A stretch of DNA of 64,000 bases from DTWD01 sp963662965 (GCA_963662965.1 OY759970.1:4154001-4218000), one strand, 5' to 3'. Shown: positions 17,138 to 27,011, counted from the stretch's first letter. Numbers and translations are program-made. The notes: a model not told the origin generated them from the letters alone.

Positions 17138-18166
17138 GTGAAAATATCGAAACTTCTTGCCGCGTCGTTCGTCGTTTCCATGTCACTAGGAGTCGCCGCA
17201 TCCGCTGGACAAAATCCAACCGTCGCCCCAAGTGGCCTGCCGTGCGAAACGGTCGGAGCGATCCAGTTCATCTGCGACCTCATCAGCCCCGAAGACTTGG
17301 CCGTCGTGCCAGGGTCAGAGTGGGTCATCGCGTCGGGGAATCGGCCGGGTGGGCGTATCCACCTTGTGAGCGTCCGCGACAAGACCGCGACGGAGCTCTT
17401 TCCGGGCGCAACCCGAAACGAACGACTTGACTCCGAGACGTATTCGACGTGTCCGGGTCCGATCGATCCCAATGAGGGCGATGCGTTCGCCGCGCACGGG
17501 CTCTACCTCGATCCTGGCCAGGGGAACGTGCATACCTTGTATGTCGTGCATCATGGCAGCCGCGAGTCGATCGAGGTGTTCGAGGTCGACGCGCGATCGA
17601 CGCCGACGATGGCGTGGGTCGGCTGTGCCGTGGCTCCCGAGGCGCTCGGTCTCAACGGCGTGGTCGCGCTTCCGGAAGGCGGGTTCGTGGCGACGAGCCC
17701 ACGCACGGGAGATGTGTGGGAGTGGCAGACGGCGTCGGGGTGGACGCGGATACCGGGCAGCGAAGACACCGCGCCGAATGGACTGGAGGTCTCGGCGGAT
17801 GGGCGATGGTTGTACATTGCTGGCTGGGCCGAGCAAAAACTGACGCGTTTATCTCGTGGTCAGACGCCGGTCCAGAAGGAGGTCATCGATCTGGGATTCC
17901 GGCCCGATAACCTGCGGATGTCGCTCGACGGGTCGGTCATCTTCGCGGCGGGTCACGGCAATATCCAGAACCCGCGCGCGCCGCTCGAAGAGACCTCGAA
18001 TATTGCGACGATCGACCCAGAGACGTTGGCGGTTGAACGGATCTTCGAGCATCCGGCGATCGCGGGGTTCGTGGCGTCGACCACGGCCATTCAGATTGGC
18101 GATGAAATGTGGCTTGGAACCCATCGGGGTGAACGCATTGCCTACTTTCCCGCTCCGTCTCAGTAA
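17138..18166 (+). CDS. Secreted SMP-30/gluconolactonase-like propeller
   Basis: A 342-residue protein from GTG 17138, preceded by gaaggggaa as ribosome site. A signal peptide (LLAASFVVSMSLGVAASAGQ) leads to a six-bladed propeller: PEDLAVVPGSEWVIAS, AHGLYLDPGQGNVHTLYVVHHG, LNGVVALPEGGFVATSP and APNGLEVSADGRWLYIAGW. The PNGLEVSADGRWLYIA strand is the signature of the SMP-30/gluconolaconase/strictosidine-synthase-like group, whose members hydrolyse lactones with a bound Ca2+. Four or more Cys suggest disulfides in an oxidising compartment. The lactone substrate is not evident, but lactones could arise from the quinoproteins in this window. Confidence 0.75.
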   Translation: MKISKLLAASFVVSMSLGVAASAGQNPTVAPSGLPCETVGAIQFICDLISPEDLAVVPGSEWVIASGNRPGGRIHLVSVRDKTATELFPGATRNERLDSETYSTCPGPIDPNEGDAFAAHGLYLDPGQGNVHTLYVVHHGSRESIEVFEVDARSTPTMAWVGCAVAPEALGLNGVVALPEGGFVATSPRTGDVWEWQTASGWTRIPGSEDTAPNGLEVSADGRWLYIAGWAEQKLTRLSRGQTPVQKEVIDLGFRPDNLRMSLDGSVIFAAGHGNIQNPRAPLEETSNIATIDPETLAVERIFEHPAIAGFVASTTAIQIGDEMWLGTHRGERIAYFPAPSQ

Positions 18167-18189
18167 CCGTCCCGTGGTCTGACGGGTTG

Positions 18190-19176
18190 TTACGGAGCGG
18201 GTCGCACCCACATGTCGGCTTGCACCCGGCTTTGGCCCGGCGAGCCGCCGGCCACGTAGAGCCGGCCATTGATGATGCCCGCGGCGGGTGAGGAGAGCGG
18301 CATCGGCAGCGTCGCGACCCGCTCCCACTGCCCGCCGGAGGACAGCGCCAGGATATCGGCGTCTACCTGCTTCGTCTCGCCCAGCTTGGTGGTGTGTCCG
18401 CCGACCATGTAGATCCGGCCGTCGTGGACGAACGTCCCGCCCTCGGCATGCGAGTGTCCCTTCGGCAGCGGCGGGCCGCTCGTCCATGCATCGGTGCCCG
18501 GGTCGTAGATGTCGACGCGGACTTGGTCGAGCTGTTCGCTATCGTGATGGAACTGCCCGCCGATCACGTAGATCTTTCCGTCGAACGTGACGCACGAGAA
18601 TTGATTACGCGGCTCTGGCATCGGCGCTGCATTCGTCCACCGCGCGGTACGCCGCTCCCACGCGTCGAGATCGAGCACCCAATGGTCGGACGCATCGGTG
18701 TCGCGATCCGCCTTGACGCCTCCCATGTAGTGCAGCGTTCGTTCCACGAGAGCGAGGCCCCCTCCGCCGCGTGTCTCGGGCAGCAGGGGTGCCGCGGTAT
18801 ACCGGTCGGCGTCGACGTCGTAGCTCCACACCTCGGCGATCGTGTGTCCCTTGTAGCCGTCCTTGTAGCCGCCGGCGAACCAGATGGTGCGACCGTCGAG
18901 CACCATGTTCATGTGGGTGATCGCGCTCGGGAGATCCTGGATCCGAGCCCAGCTGTTCGCGTGCGGGTCGAACACGTGTGACAGCTTGCTCGACTTGACA
19001 CCCTCGATGTAGCCGCCGAACAGGTAAAGTTTGTCGTCCAGGACGACAGTGCCTGGCTCCCATTTCTCCACCGGCATGTCGGGCAGCTTCTCCCATTCGT
19101 CCTGCGCGTCTGCCGGCCAGAGGCCCGAGAGCCCAAGGGTAAGGAACAGAGTGATCGATGCCGCGGTTGACCGCAT
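18190..19176 (-). CDS. Secreted kelch-repeat protein
   Basis: A 328-residue protein with signal peptide (ITLFLTLGLSGLWPADAQ) and six kelch repeats, each with a Gly-Gly pair and a distant Tyr/Trp: LDDKLYLFGGYIEG, LDGRTIWFAGGYKDG, ERTLHYMGGVKAD, FDGKIYVIGGQFHHD, HDGRIYMVGGHTTK and INGRLYVAGGSPG. It forms a beta-propeller in the periplasm or at the surface. Kelch propellers include galactose oxidase and N-acetylneuraminate epimerases, but I see no copper-Tyr site. It converges on the SMP-30-like gene with 23 bases between stops. Confidence 0.85.
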   Translation of the reverse strand: MRSTAASITLFLTLGLSGLWPADAQDEWEKLPDMPVEKWEPGTVVLDDKLYLFGGYIEGVKSSKLSHVFDPHANSWARIQDLPSAITHMNMVLDGRTIWFAGGYKDGYKGHTIAEVWSYDVDADRYTAAPLLPETRGGGGLALVERTLHYMGGVKADRDTDASDHWVLDLDAWERRTARWTNAAPMPEPRNQFSCVTFDGKIYVIGGQFHHDSEQLDQVRVDIYDPGTDAWTSGPPLPKGHSHAEGGTFVHDGRIYMVGGHTTKLGETKQVDADILALSSGGQWERVATLPMPLSSPAAGIINGRLYVAGGSPGQSRVQADMWVRPAP

Positions 19177-19300
19177 GGTGTGTGTCCCCTTCCTGAATCA
19201 CGATGAGCGGTCGCTTCGCGGATGATACGCTTCTCTAGCCGGCGTTGCCTCATGAGCCGGCCCGTTGAACCACCCGCCGCTCCGCGCTAGGCTACTCGCA

Positions 19301-21396
19301 GTGCGCAGACGTCAACGACAGCTCGCGGCCGGGATCGCGGCCGGCGTCGTCGCCCTGACAACGGGGGGGGGGGGCTCGAGGGGCAAGTCCCAGACAGCGG
19401 TCGTGGCTATCCCGCCCAGGACTGGCCGCTCGCCGGTGGGAACTGGTCGAGCTCCCGCTACTCGACCCTCGACGACATCACGCCCGACACGGTCGGCCGG
19501 CTCCGCGGGGCGTGGGTGACGCCGCTCGACGACGGCGTGTCGTCACGGGCGACGCCGGTCGTCCAAGACGGCGTCTTGTATCTGACGGCCGGGGCCAACG
19601 TGTTCGCCATCGATGCGAGAAGCGGGGAGGCGATCTGGCGCTGGCAGCCGGCTGAGGATGCCGCGCAGATGGTTCCGACGTGGCAGGGCGTCGCGCTCGG
19701 CGATGAGCTCGTCTTCGTCGGGCTCCGGAGCGCGCAGGTAGCGGCGCTCCGCCAGAACAGCGGCGAACTGGTGTGGGTCGAGTCGGTCGGCAGCGTGCCG
19801 CCGCAGAGCGGCGAGTCGGTCACCACGGCGCCGATGTACGCGCGAGGCACGGTCTTTGTCGGGCTGGCGAACGGCGATAGCGGCGGGCAGGGGCGCATCA
19901 TCGCCCTCGATGCGGCGACCGGTGAGACGCGGTGGACGTTTTTCGTCGTGCCGCGGCCGGGTCAGTTCGGGCACGAGACGTGGCCGCAAGACTCGGACAC
20001 CTGGCAGCTTGGGGGCGGCGGCGTCTGGCTGGTCGGCACCGTCGATCCTGACCTGGGGGTGGTGTATTTCTCGACCGGTAATCCGGTGCCGATGTTCGGC
20101 GGGGAGATCCGGGCGGGGGACAACTTGTTCACCGCCTCCGTGCTGGCGCTCGACATGGAAACGGGGGAGCGCCGGTGGCACTACCAGGTAGTCCGGCATG
20201 ATGTCTGGGATGCGGACATCGCCACGCCGCTGCTTCTGTATGAACATGACGGGGGGGTCGACGGCGAGTCGCGCAAGGCGCTGGCGGCGATGCGGGCCGA
20301 CGGCTATCTCTTTGTCTTCGACCGGGAGACCGGCGAGCCGCTCGTCCCGATCGAGGACCGGGCAGTGCCGCAGGATGCGTTTCTGCACACGGCGCCGACC
20401 CAGCCGTATCCGGTAGGCGCGGAGAGCATCCTGCCCGATTGCACCTACTGGCGCGACCGGGTTCCGCCGCCATTCAAGCTCAACTGCAGCAGTTTCACCC
20501 CGCCGTCGTTCGAGCAGCAGACCGTCGTGGCGCCGGGCGTGCCGATTCCGCTGGTGCGGGTCACGCCGATGTCGTTCAGCCCGCAGACCGGCTACATCTA
20601 TACGCAGGGCCGCGCGCACGTTGGGCGCGCTCGACGTTTCGAGGACCCATGGCTGTCTCGTCCGAGTGGTAATCACATCAGCCTTCCCGATGCGATCGGG
20701 ATCATCGCCGCCGTCGACCCGCGGACCGGTCGGGTGGTCTGGAAGCACGAGGTCCCCAGTCCGCTGCTTGGGACCAGCGGACCGCTCACGACCGCGGGCG
20801 GCTTGATGTTTCGAGGGTCACCGGGCGGTCAGGTCGAGGCGTATGACGCGCGAACCGGTGACCGGGTCTGGGCGTTTCAGACCAGCGACGCGGGCGCGCG
20901 CATGCGGCCGGGACCGGCGGCGGCGTATGAGATAGACGGCGAGCAATTCATCGCCATTCCGATGGGACGCGAGGTCTGGGCGTTCACGCTCGACGGCGCC
21001 GTCACCGCGCGAGGCGTCGTGCCGGCTGATCCATGGGCAGATCTTGCGCCGTCTGGTCCCGCCCCGCGCGAGACCGACGAGATCGAGACGGCGACCCTCA
21101 TCGAGAATCCGTCCTGGTCGGTCGGCGGCCGACGATACGACATCGATGAGCACGCATTCAACCCCGTGCGCGCCGAGGTCATCGCCGGCGCGCGGGTGCG
21201 GTTCGTCAACAACGGCGAGATCGCGCACACGGTCGCGGCGCGAGACGGCAGCTGGACCACCGAGGTCCTCGAGCCGGCGACGTGGGAGTTCGTCACGTTC
21301 GATCGTCCGGGTACGTTTACCTACCACTGTCCCGACCACCCATGGGCGATCGGCGAGATCACGGTACTGCAGCAAGGAGCAACCAATGCGCGCTGA
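19301..21396 (+). pseudogene. Quinoprotein-cupredoxin fusion, out of frame at a G12 tract
   Basis: Paralogue of the intact gene at 22686. A GTG at 19301 opens a signal peptide (RQLAAGIAAGVVALTT) that runs into twelve G residues at 19363-19374. The propeller continues in another frame from DSGRGYPAQDWPLAGGNWSS to the end at 21396. One more G (13), or two fewer (10), would join the frames as TTGGGGLEGQVPDSGRG. The propeller has RWHYQVVRHDVWDADIATP and FDRETGEPLVPIEDRAVPQ. The C-terminal 80 residues form a cupredoxin (FVNNGEIAHTV, YHCPDHPWAIG). If the tract length varies in cells, expression could switch on and off; it could also be a homopolymer sequencing error. Confidence 0.8.
19363..19374 (+). 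repeat. Homopolymer of 12 G inside the signal-peptide region
   Basis: Twelve consecutive G in the 5-prime coding part of the quinoprotein gene, directly at the reading-frame break. Such tracts slip readily during replication and are also where sequencers miscount. Confidence 0.9.
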
Positions 21397-22672
21397 CATC
21401 CTTCGTCCCGGCGCCCGCGTCGTGGCGCGATTCGTGTTTCCCCTCGTCATGGTCGCCCTCCTCGTTGTCGTGCCGACCGGGACCGAAGTGCCGGCCGGTA
21501 CTCCCGAAGAGACAGGATTGTCCGCCGATCGACTGCATCGGATCGGCCAGGTCATCCAGCGTGCCATCGATGCGAAGCAGATCTCCGGCGCCGTCACCGT
21601 CGTGGCGCGGCGCGGCCACGTCGCGCACTTCGAGGCGCACGGCCTGAAGGACATCGAAGCCAACGCCCCGATGCGGAAGGACACGATCTTTCCGATCGCA
21701 TCGATGACGAAACCGCTGACTGGCGTCTCCATCATGATGCTCGTCGAAGCGGGGAAGGTCCGGCTCTCCGATCCGGTCTCGCGCTTCATTCCGGAGTTCC
21801 GCGACACGGAGGTCGCAGTGCCGAGATCGACCTCGGAGAGCGAGGAGGACAGCATTTATACGGTGCCGGCACACCGCGAGGTCACGGTACGGGATCTGAT
21901 CACCCACACCTCTGGCCTGGTGAGCGGCGGCGCCGGGAGCGACGCGGCGTCGCGCATCGCGCCGCGGAAGCGAACGGACGACCTCGCGGGCTGGGTTGCC
22001 GCACTGGGAGCGGCACCGCTCGACTTCCAGCCGGGCAGTCAGTGGGCGTACAGCGGCCTCGCGGGGATCGACACACTGGGGCGCATCGTCGAAGTCGCAT
22101 CAGGGTTGACCTTCGACGAATTCCTTCGGCAGCGGATCTTCGACCCGCTGGGGATGACGGATACCGCGTTCAACGTATCGGACGATCGGATGCCTCGGGT
22201 CGTGACGCTCTACCGGCGGACGCCCGACGGACTCGAGCGCCGTCCCGTGCCGGAGTGGGTCGCGACGAAGACGTTGTTCTCCGGAGGCGGTGGCCTCTGG
22301 TCGACGGCCGAAGATTATCTGCAGTTCGCCCAGATGCTCGTCAACCGCGGCGAGCTGAATGGCACCCGACTGCTTGGGTCGCGAACGGTCGATCGGATGG
22401 CCTCGAACCATGTCGGCGACCTCTATGCAAAGGCGGGTCGTACCGGCGGCCGTCCCGGGAAGGGGTTCGGACTGACCATGGAGGTCGTGCTCGACGCGGT
22501 CGAGGCCGGCGACAATCGCTCGACCGGCAGCTTCGGCTGGAGCGGCGCCTTCGGCACGACCTTCTGGGTCGACCGCAAGGAAGATCTGACCGCCATCCTG
22601 ATGGTGCAGACACCGGGCGGTCCCCTGCGGGCTGACTTTCAGAATGCCGTGATGCAGGCGATCGTCGAGTAG
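21386..22672 (+). CDS. Beta-lactamase-fold serine hydrolase (class C / esterase type)
   Basis: A 428-residue protein from ATG 21386, overlapping the previous gene by 11 bases, with cagcaaggag as ribosome site. The N-terminal hydrophobic segment (FVFPLVMVALLVVVP) anchors or exports it. The nucleophile motif SxxK is in IASMTKPLTG, the second motif Y-S-G in WAYSGLAGID replaces the usual YxN, and TLFSGGGGLWSTAEDY and WSGAFGTTFWVD fill the later positions. This is Pfam beta-lactamase, with DD-peptidases, EstB-like esterases and class C enzymes. Position between two quinoprotein paralogues suggests hydrolysis of an ester or lactone used by them; antibiotic resistance is not implied. Confidence 0.87.
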   Translation: MRADILRPGARVVARFVFPLVMVALLVVVPTGTEVPAGTPEETGLSADRLHRIGQVIQRAIDAKQISGAVTVVARRGHVAHFEAHGLKDIEANAPMRKDTIFPIASMTKPLTGVSIMMLVEAGKVRLSDPVSRFIPEFRDTEVAVPRSTSESEEDSIYTVPAHREVTVRDLITHTSGLVSGGAGSDAASRIAPRKRTDDLAGWVAALGAAPLDFQPGSQWAYSGLAGIDTLGRIVEVASGLTFDEFLRQRIFDPLGMTDTAFNVSDDRMPRVVTLYRRTPDGLERRPVPEWVATKTLFSGGGGLWSTAEDYLQFAQMLVNRGELNGTRLLGSRTVDRMASNHVGDLYAKAGRTGGRPGKGFGLTMEVVLDAVEAGDNRSTGSFGWSGAFGTTFWVDRKEDLTAILMVQTPGGPLRADFQNAVMQAIVE

Positions 22673-22685
22673 CAGGCGAATCCAC

Positions 22686-24779
22686 ATGAGCGGACTTCAA
22701 CGTCGACTCGTCACCGGGATCGTCGCCGGGGTCGTTGCCCTGACTCTGACCACGCCGGGAAGCCTGTACGGGCAAGGTCCCGACAGCGGTCGTGGCTATC
22801 CCGCACAGGACTGGACGCTCGCCGGTGGGAACTGGTCGAGCTCACGCTACTCGACCCTCGACGACATCACGACCGACACCGTCGACCGGCTCGGCGGAGC
22901 GTGGGTGACGCGTCTACAGGGCGGCGTGTCGTCACGGGCGACACCGGTCGTCAAGGACGGCGTCATGTACGTGACGGCCGGGGCCAACGTGTTCGCGTTC
23001 GACGCCCGGACTGGCGAGACGGTTTGGCGCTGGCAGGCGGACAACCCGGAGGCGGGGATGGTGCCGTCGTGGCAAGGGGTTGGTCTCGGCGACGGGCTCG
23101 TCTTCGTCGGGCTGCGGAGCGCACAGGTGGCGGCGCTCCGCCAGGAAACGGGCGAGCTCGTCTGGACCGAGTCGGTCGGCAGCGTGCCGCCGCAGCGGGG
23201 CGAGTCGGTGACGACGGCGCCGATCTATGCGCGCGGACAGGTCTTCGTGGGGTTGGCGAACGGTGATTCCGGCGGGCAGGGACGCATCATCGCGCTCGAC
23301 GCGACGACCGGCGAGACGCAGTGGACGTTCTTCGTCGTGCCGCGGCCGGGAGAGCTCGGCCACGACACGTGGCCGCAAGACTCGGACGTCTGGCAGCTCG
23401 GCGGCGGCGGCGTCTGGCTCGTCGGGACGGTCGATCCCGACCTCGGGATGGTCTACTTCGCCACCGGCAACCCGGTCCCGATGTTCGGCGGTGAGATCCG
23501 AGCGGGCGACAACCTGTTTACCGCCTCGGTGCTGGCGCTCGACATGGAGACCGGCGAACGGCGCTGGCATTATCAGGTGGTCCGTCATGACATCTGGGAT
23601 GCCGATATCGCCACCCCGTTGCTGCTCTATGACATCGAAGACCCGGAGGGGGGACAGCCACGCAGGGCGCTGGCGGCGATGCGGGCCGACGGCTACCTGT
23701 TCCTGTTCGATCGGGAGACCGGGGAGCCACTCGTGCCGATCGAAGAACGGCCGGTTCCGCAAGACGCGTTCCTGCACACGGCGCCGACTCAGCCTTACCC
23801 GGAGGGCGTCGAGAGCATCCTTCCCGACTGCTCCTTCTGGCGCGACCGGGTCCCGCCGCCGTACGAGCTCAGCTGCAGCTCGTTCACCCCACTGTCCTTG
23901 ACTCGGCACGACATCGTGGCGCCGGGCGTGCCGATTCCGATGGTGCGGGTCACGCCGATGGCGTACAGCCCGCAGACCGGCTACATCTATGCGCAGGGCC
24001 GGGGTCATGTCGGACGCGCCCGGCGCTTCGAGGATCCCTGGATCTCGGACAACCGGCCCGCGGGCTATAACCGGCTCACGCTCCCGGAGTCGATCGGCAT
24101 CCTGGCGGCCGTCGATGGACGGACCGGCGCCGTGGTCTGGAAGCACGAATTCCGCGGGGGGCGACTCGGGTTGAGTGGACCGCTCACCACCGCGGGAGGC
24201 TTGATGTTCTGGGGGTCGGCCGACGGTCAGGTCGAGGCGTATGACGCACGGACCGGTGAGCGAGTGTGGGCGTTCCAGACCAGCCCGTCGGCGGCGCGCC
24301 TGCGCCCGGGGCCGGCGGGCGCGTATGACGTCGACGGGGAGCAATTCATCGCGATCGCAATGGGCGGCGAGCTCTGGGCGTTTACGCTGGACGGCGCCGT
24401 ACCCGCCCGAGGCGCGGTCGACTCCATTCTTTTGGACGACCTCGTTCGCTGGACCGGTCCACCGCCGCGGGAGGTCAGCCAGATCGAGACCGCGACGCTC
24501 CGCGACAACCCGGTCGCCTGGTCGGTGGGCGGCCGGCGGAACGCGATCGACGAGCACGCGTTCAACCCGGTACGCGCCCAGGTCACCGTCGGCGCGCGCG
24601 TGCAGTTCGTCAACAACGGCGAGTTCGCGCACACCGTCGCGGCACGAGACGGGAGCTGGACCACCCGCACCCTCGCCCCCGCGATGTCGGACTACGTCAC
24701 GTTCGACCGGCCCGGCACATTCCTGTACCACTGCACGGATCACCCCTGGGCGATTGGCGAGATCACGGTAGAGCCGTGA
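22686..24779 (+). CDS. Quinoprotein-cupredoxin fusion, intact
   Basis: A 697-residue exported protein. A signal peptide (LVTGIVAGVVALTLTTPGSL) precedes an eight-bladed-type quinoprotein propeller (residues about 40-590): WTLAGGNWSSSRYSTLDD, ANGDSGGQGRIIALDATTG, RWHYQVVRHDIWDADIATP, LFDRETGEPLVPIEERPVPQ and GPLTTAGGLMF. A linker (GRRNAIDEHAFNPVRAQVTV) leads to a cupredoxin with copper-ligand candidates His 649 (FAHTV), Cys 683 and His 686 (HCTDHPWAIG). The axial Met expected three residues after the last His is Ala. The fused copper domain could accept electrons from PQQ in place of a cytochrome c domain. It is very similar to the copy at 19301, so a tandem duplication flanks the hydrolase gene. 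Confidence 0.88.
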   Translation: MSGLQRRLVTGIVAGVVALTLTTPGSLYGQGPDSGRGYPAQDWTLAGGNWSSSRYSTLDDITTDTVDRLGGAWVTRLQGGVSSRATPVVKDGVMYVTAGANVFAFDARTGETVWRWQADNPEAGMVPSWQGVGLGDGLVFVGLRSAQVAALRQETGELVWTESVGSVPPQRGESVTTAPIYARGQVFVGLANGDSGGQGRIIALDATTGETQWTFFVVPRPGELGHDTWPQDSDVWQLGGGGVWLVGTVDPDLGMVYFATGNPVPMFGGEIRAGDNLFTASVLALDMETGERRWHYQVVRHDIWDADIATPLLLYDIEDPEGGQPRRALAAMRADGYLFLFDRETGEPLVPIEERPVPQDAFLHTAPTQPYPEGVESILPDCSFWRDRVPPPYELSCSSFTPLSLTRHDIVAPGVPIPMVRVTPMAYSPQTGYIYAQGRGHVGRARRFEDPWISDNRPAGYNRLTLPESIGILAAVDGRTGAVVWKHEFRGGRLGLSGPLTTAGGLMFWGSADGQVEAYDARTGERVWAFQTSPSAARLRPGPAGAYDVDGEQFIAIAMGGELWAFTLDGAVPARGAVDSILLDDLVRWTGPPPREVSQIETATLRDNPVAWSVGGRRNAIDEHAFNPVRAQVTVGARVQFVNNGEFAHTVAARDGSWTTRTLAPAMSDYVTFDRPGTFLYHCTDHPWAIGEITVEP

Positions 24780-25687
24780 GGCAGCGTCCCCTCGGGCACC
24801 GGCCTCTCGTGGTGTTCCTCATCGGTGGGCTCCTGCTCGCGGTCTCGGCCGCCGCACGGGGCCAGGAGCCACGCTTCGACCTCGAGGTCACGCTGGTCCG
24901 GGTCGGTGCACAGCTGGAGCGCCGCTATCAGCGGTCCCAGCGCATCGTGTCGACCGAAATGGTCTGGGTGCGGTCGTTCACCCACGACATGCAGTCGAAT
25001 GGGTCACCGCGGCGGCTCGAGTTCGACCGCCGAGTGGAATGGGGCCCGGTCGAGGAGGGCGGCGTGCCCACCGTGACCGTGTTCCGGGAGCTGCTGTCGG
25101 TCAACGGGCGGGAGCCGCGCCCGCGCGACCTGGACGCGTGCCTCACGCCGCGGTCGGAGGCCGAGGATCCGCTGTCGGCGCTGCTGCCGGTGCGGCAGGT
25201 GGAGTTCGAGTTTTCCCTGCGCGAGCTGGAGCGGACCGACGGCCGGCGTGTGGCACGGCTGACCTACGTCCCCTTGGAGGAGGGCCCGGCCGAGGTCACC
25301 TGGGACGACGACTGCGTGTCGATCTCACTCGATGGCCGGTCGCGCGGCGAGGTCTGGGTCGATGTCGAGTCGGGTGACGTGCTGCGACTCGACGAGCGTT
25401 TGATGCGGCGGTTCGAGTTTCGCGAGCCCAAGGATCGCCCACGGCCACGGTCGGGGCGGATCGTGCTCGAGCGGGACGACATGAGCATTCGCTACGAGCG
25501 CGTCACCTTTAGGAATCCGGCCGAGACGCTGATGCTGCCACGCTCGATCGAGCACAGCTGGGTGCTTCAGGGGAGCGGGTTCACGCCACGCTACTATCGC
25601 ATGCAGCAGTTCTCCAATCACCGCCGATTCGTGACCGACGGTCGCCTCGTGGGGGCGCCAGACACCGCCGAGCCTCGGGTCCGGTAA
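24776..25687 (+). CDS. Secreted protein of unknown function in the quinoprotein operon
   Basis: A 303-residue protein whose GTG start (24776) overlaps the upstream stop as GTGA, so translation is coupled to the quinoprotein-cupredoxin gene. Signal peptide: LVVFLIGGLLLAVSAAARGQ. The mature protein is beta-rich with alternating basic and acidic strands (RIVSTEMVWVRSFTHDM, VWVDVESGDVLRLDERLM, RYERVTFRNPAETLMLPRSI), which looks like an outer-membrane-lipid-carrier type beta sheet; this is inference. Two Cys (CLTPRSEAE and DDDCVSI) may pair. The coupling to the quinoprotein suggests a role in its function or localisation. Confidence 0.7.
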   Translation: MRQRPLGHRPLVVFLIGGLLLAVSAAARGQEPRFDLEVTLVRVGAQLERRYQRSQRIVSTEMVWVRSFTHDMQSNGSPRRLEFDRRVEWGPVEEGGVPTVTVFRELLSVNGREPRPRDLDACLTPRSEAEDPLSALLPVRQVEFEFSLRELERTDGRRVARLTYVPLEEGPAEVTWDDDCVSISLDGRSRGEVWVDVESGDVLRLDERLMRRFEFREPKDRPRPRSGRIVLERDDMSIRYERVTFRNPAETLMLPRSIEHSWVLQGSGFTPRYYRMQQFSNHRRFVTDGRLVGAPDTAEPRVR

Positions 25688-25692
25688 CGGCC

Positions 25693-26982
25693 ATGCCGAC
25701 ACGCTCGATCACGCGACGCCAGCTCATGGGCTGGGTCACTGCCAGCCTCGCCGCCGCCGCGTGGGCACGCGGAGCCGGCGCCGCCAGCCGGATGGCGGCG
25801 CAGCGCGACGACGTCGGTCCTCTCTCGGCCGAGGTGTTGCCGCGCGGCGTGCGGGCGCGATTCGTCTCGAATGTCAACGGGCTTCGCATGCACGTCCTCG
25901 AGGCGGGGTCGACGGCCGCGGGTCGCCCGGGCGTCCTGCTGGTCCACGGCTTTCCGGAGCTTGCCTACAGCTGGCGGAAGGTGATGCCGCGACTCGCGGC
26001 GGCCGGCTATCACGTCATCGCTCCCGACCTGCGGGGCTATGGCCGCACGGACGGCACCGACGTCAGCTACGACGACGACCTGCGCCCGTTCCGCATGCTG
26101 AACGAGGTGCGGGACATGCTCGCCCTCGTGTCGGCGTTCGGCCACCGCGACATCCACCTCGTCGGCCACGACTTCGGGTCGCTGGTGGCGTCGTGGTGCG
26201 CCGTCGCCCGGCCCGACGTCTTCCGCTCCGTCGTTCTGATGAGCGCGCCGTTCGGAGGGACGGCGACGCTGCCGTTCGACACTGCGGACGCGGGACAAGC
26301 GCCCGCGGATGCACGCCCCGTGACCGACATCAACGAGGGTCTCTCGCGGCTGACGCCGCCGCGGAAACACTACCGCCGCTTCTACGCGACCCGCGGCGCG
26401 AACGACGACATGTGGCGCGCGCCGCAGGGGGTTCACGCCTTCCTGCGCGCCTACTACCACATGAAGAGCGCCGACTGGCCTGGTAATCGGCCAGAGCCAC
26501 TCCGCGAATGGTCCGCTCGCGAGTTGGCGCGGCTCCCGTACTACTACGTGATGGAGCTCGACAAAGGGATGGCGGAGACCGTGGCCGAGCAGATGCCGTC
26601 GGCCGCCGAGATCGCCGCCTGCGAGTGGTTACCGGACGACGAGCTCCGCGTCTACAGCACCGAGTACGGCCGGACCGGGTTCCAGGGTGGGCTGCAGTGG
26701 TATCGCAGCGTCACGTCGGTGTCGTCGATCTTCGCCGGTGACGGCATCAACGCCGACCTCCAGCTGTTCGCCGGGCGCACCATCGACCAGCCGTCACTCT
26801 TTATCGCCGGCAAGAGTGACTGGGGTATTCACCAGCGCCCGGGTGCGCTCGCGCGGATGCAGGCGATCGCCTGCACCGACATGCGGGACCTCCACCTCCT
26901 CGACGGCGCCGGCCATTGGGTGCAGCAGGAGCAGGCCGCGACGGTGAGTCAGTTGGTGTTGGAGTTTCTCTCCGCGGCGTAG
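25693..26982 (+). CDS. Epoxide-hydrolase-like alpha/beta hydrolase with twin-arginine signal
   Basis: A 429-residue protein starting 5 bases after the previous stop. The N-terminus SITRRQLMGWVTASLAAAAW resembles a twin-arginine signal. The alpha/beta hydrolase core shows the oxyanion motif LLVHGFPELAYSW, the strand HVIAPDLRGYGRTDG and the nucleophile elbow VGHDFGSLVAS with Asp as nucleophile, the pattern of epoxide hydrolases and haloalkane dehalogenases. The catalytic His is in GAGHWVQQEQ. HGFPE and DLRGYGxTD are typical epoxide hydrolase signatures. It would open epoxides to diols in the periplasm. Some relatives act on esters, so the substrate stays open. Confidence 0.85.
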   Translation: MPTRSITRRQLMGWVTASLAAAAWARGAGAASRMAAQRDDVGPLSAEVLPRGVRARFVSNVNGLRMHVLEAGSTAAGRPGVLLVHGFPELAYSWRKVMPRLAAAGYHVIAPDLRGYGRTDGTDVSYDDDLRPFRMLNEVRDMLALVSAFGHRDIHLVGHDFGSLVASWCAVARPDVFRSVVLMSAPFGGTATLPFDTADAGQAPADARPVTDINEGLSRLTPPRKHYRRFYATRGANDDMWRAPQGVHAFLRAYYHMKSADWPGNRPEPLREWSARELARLPYYYVMELDKGMAETVAEQMPSAAEIAACEWLPDDELRVYSTEYGRTGFQGGLQWYRSVTSVSSIFAGDGINADLQLFAGRTIDQPSLFIAGKSDWGIHQRPGALARMQAIACTDMRDLHLLDGAGHWVQQEQAATVSQLVLEFLSAA

Positions 26983-27011
26983 AATGACCCCAACATTTCT
27001 GGGAGCTGACC

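Noticed and set aside
21386..22672. Antibiotic-resistance beta-lactamase
   Set aside because: The second motif is YSG and no class-specific KTG box is evident. The protein fits the broad serine hydrolase/esterase group better.
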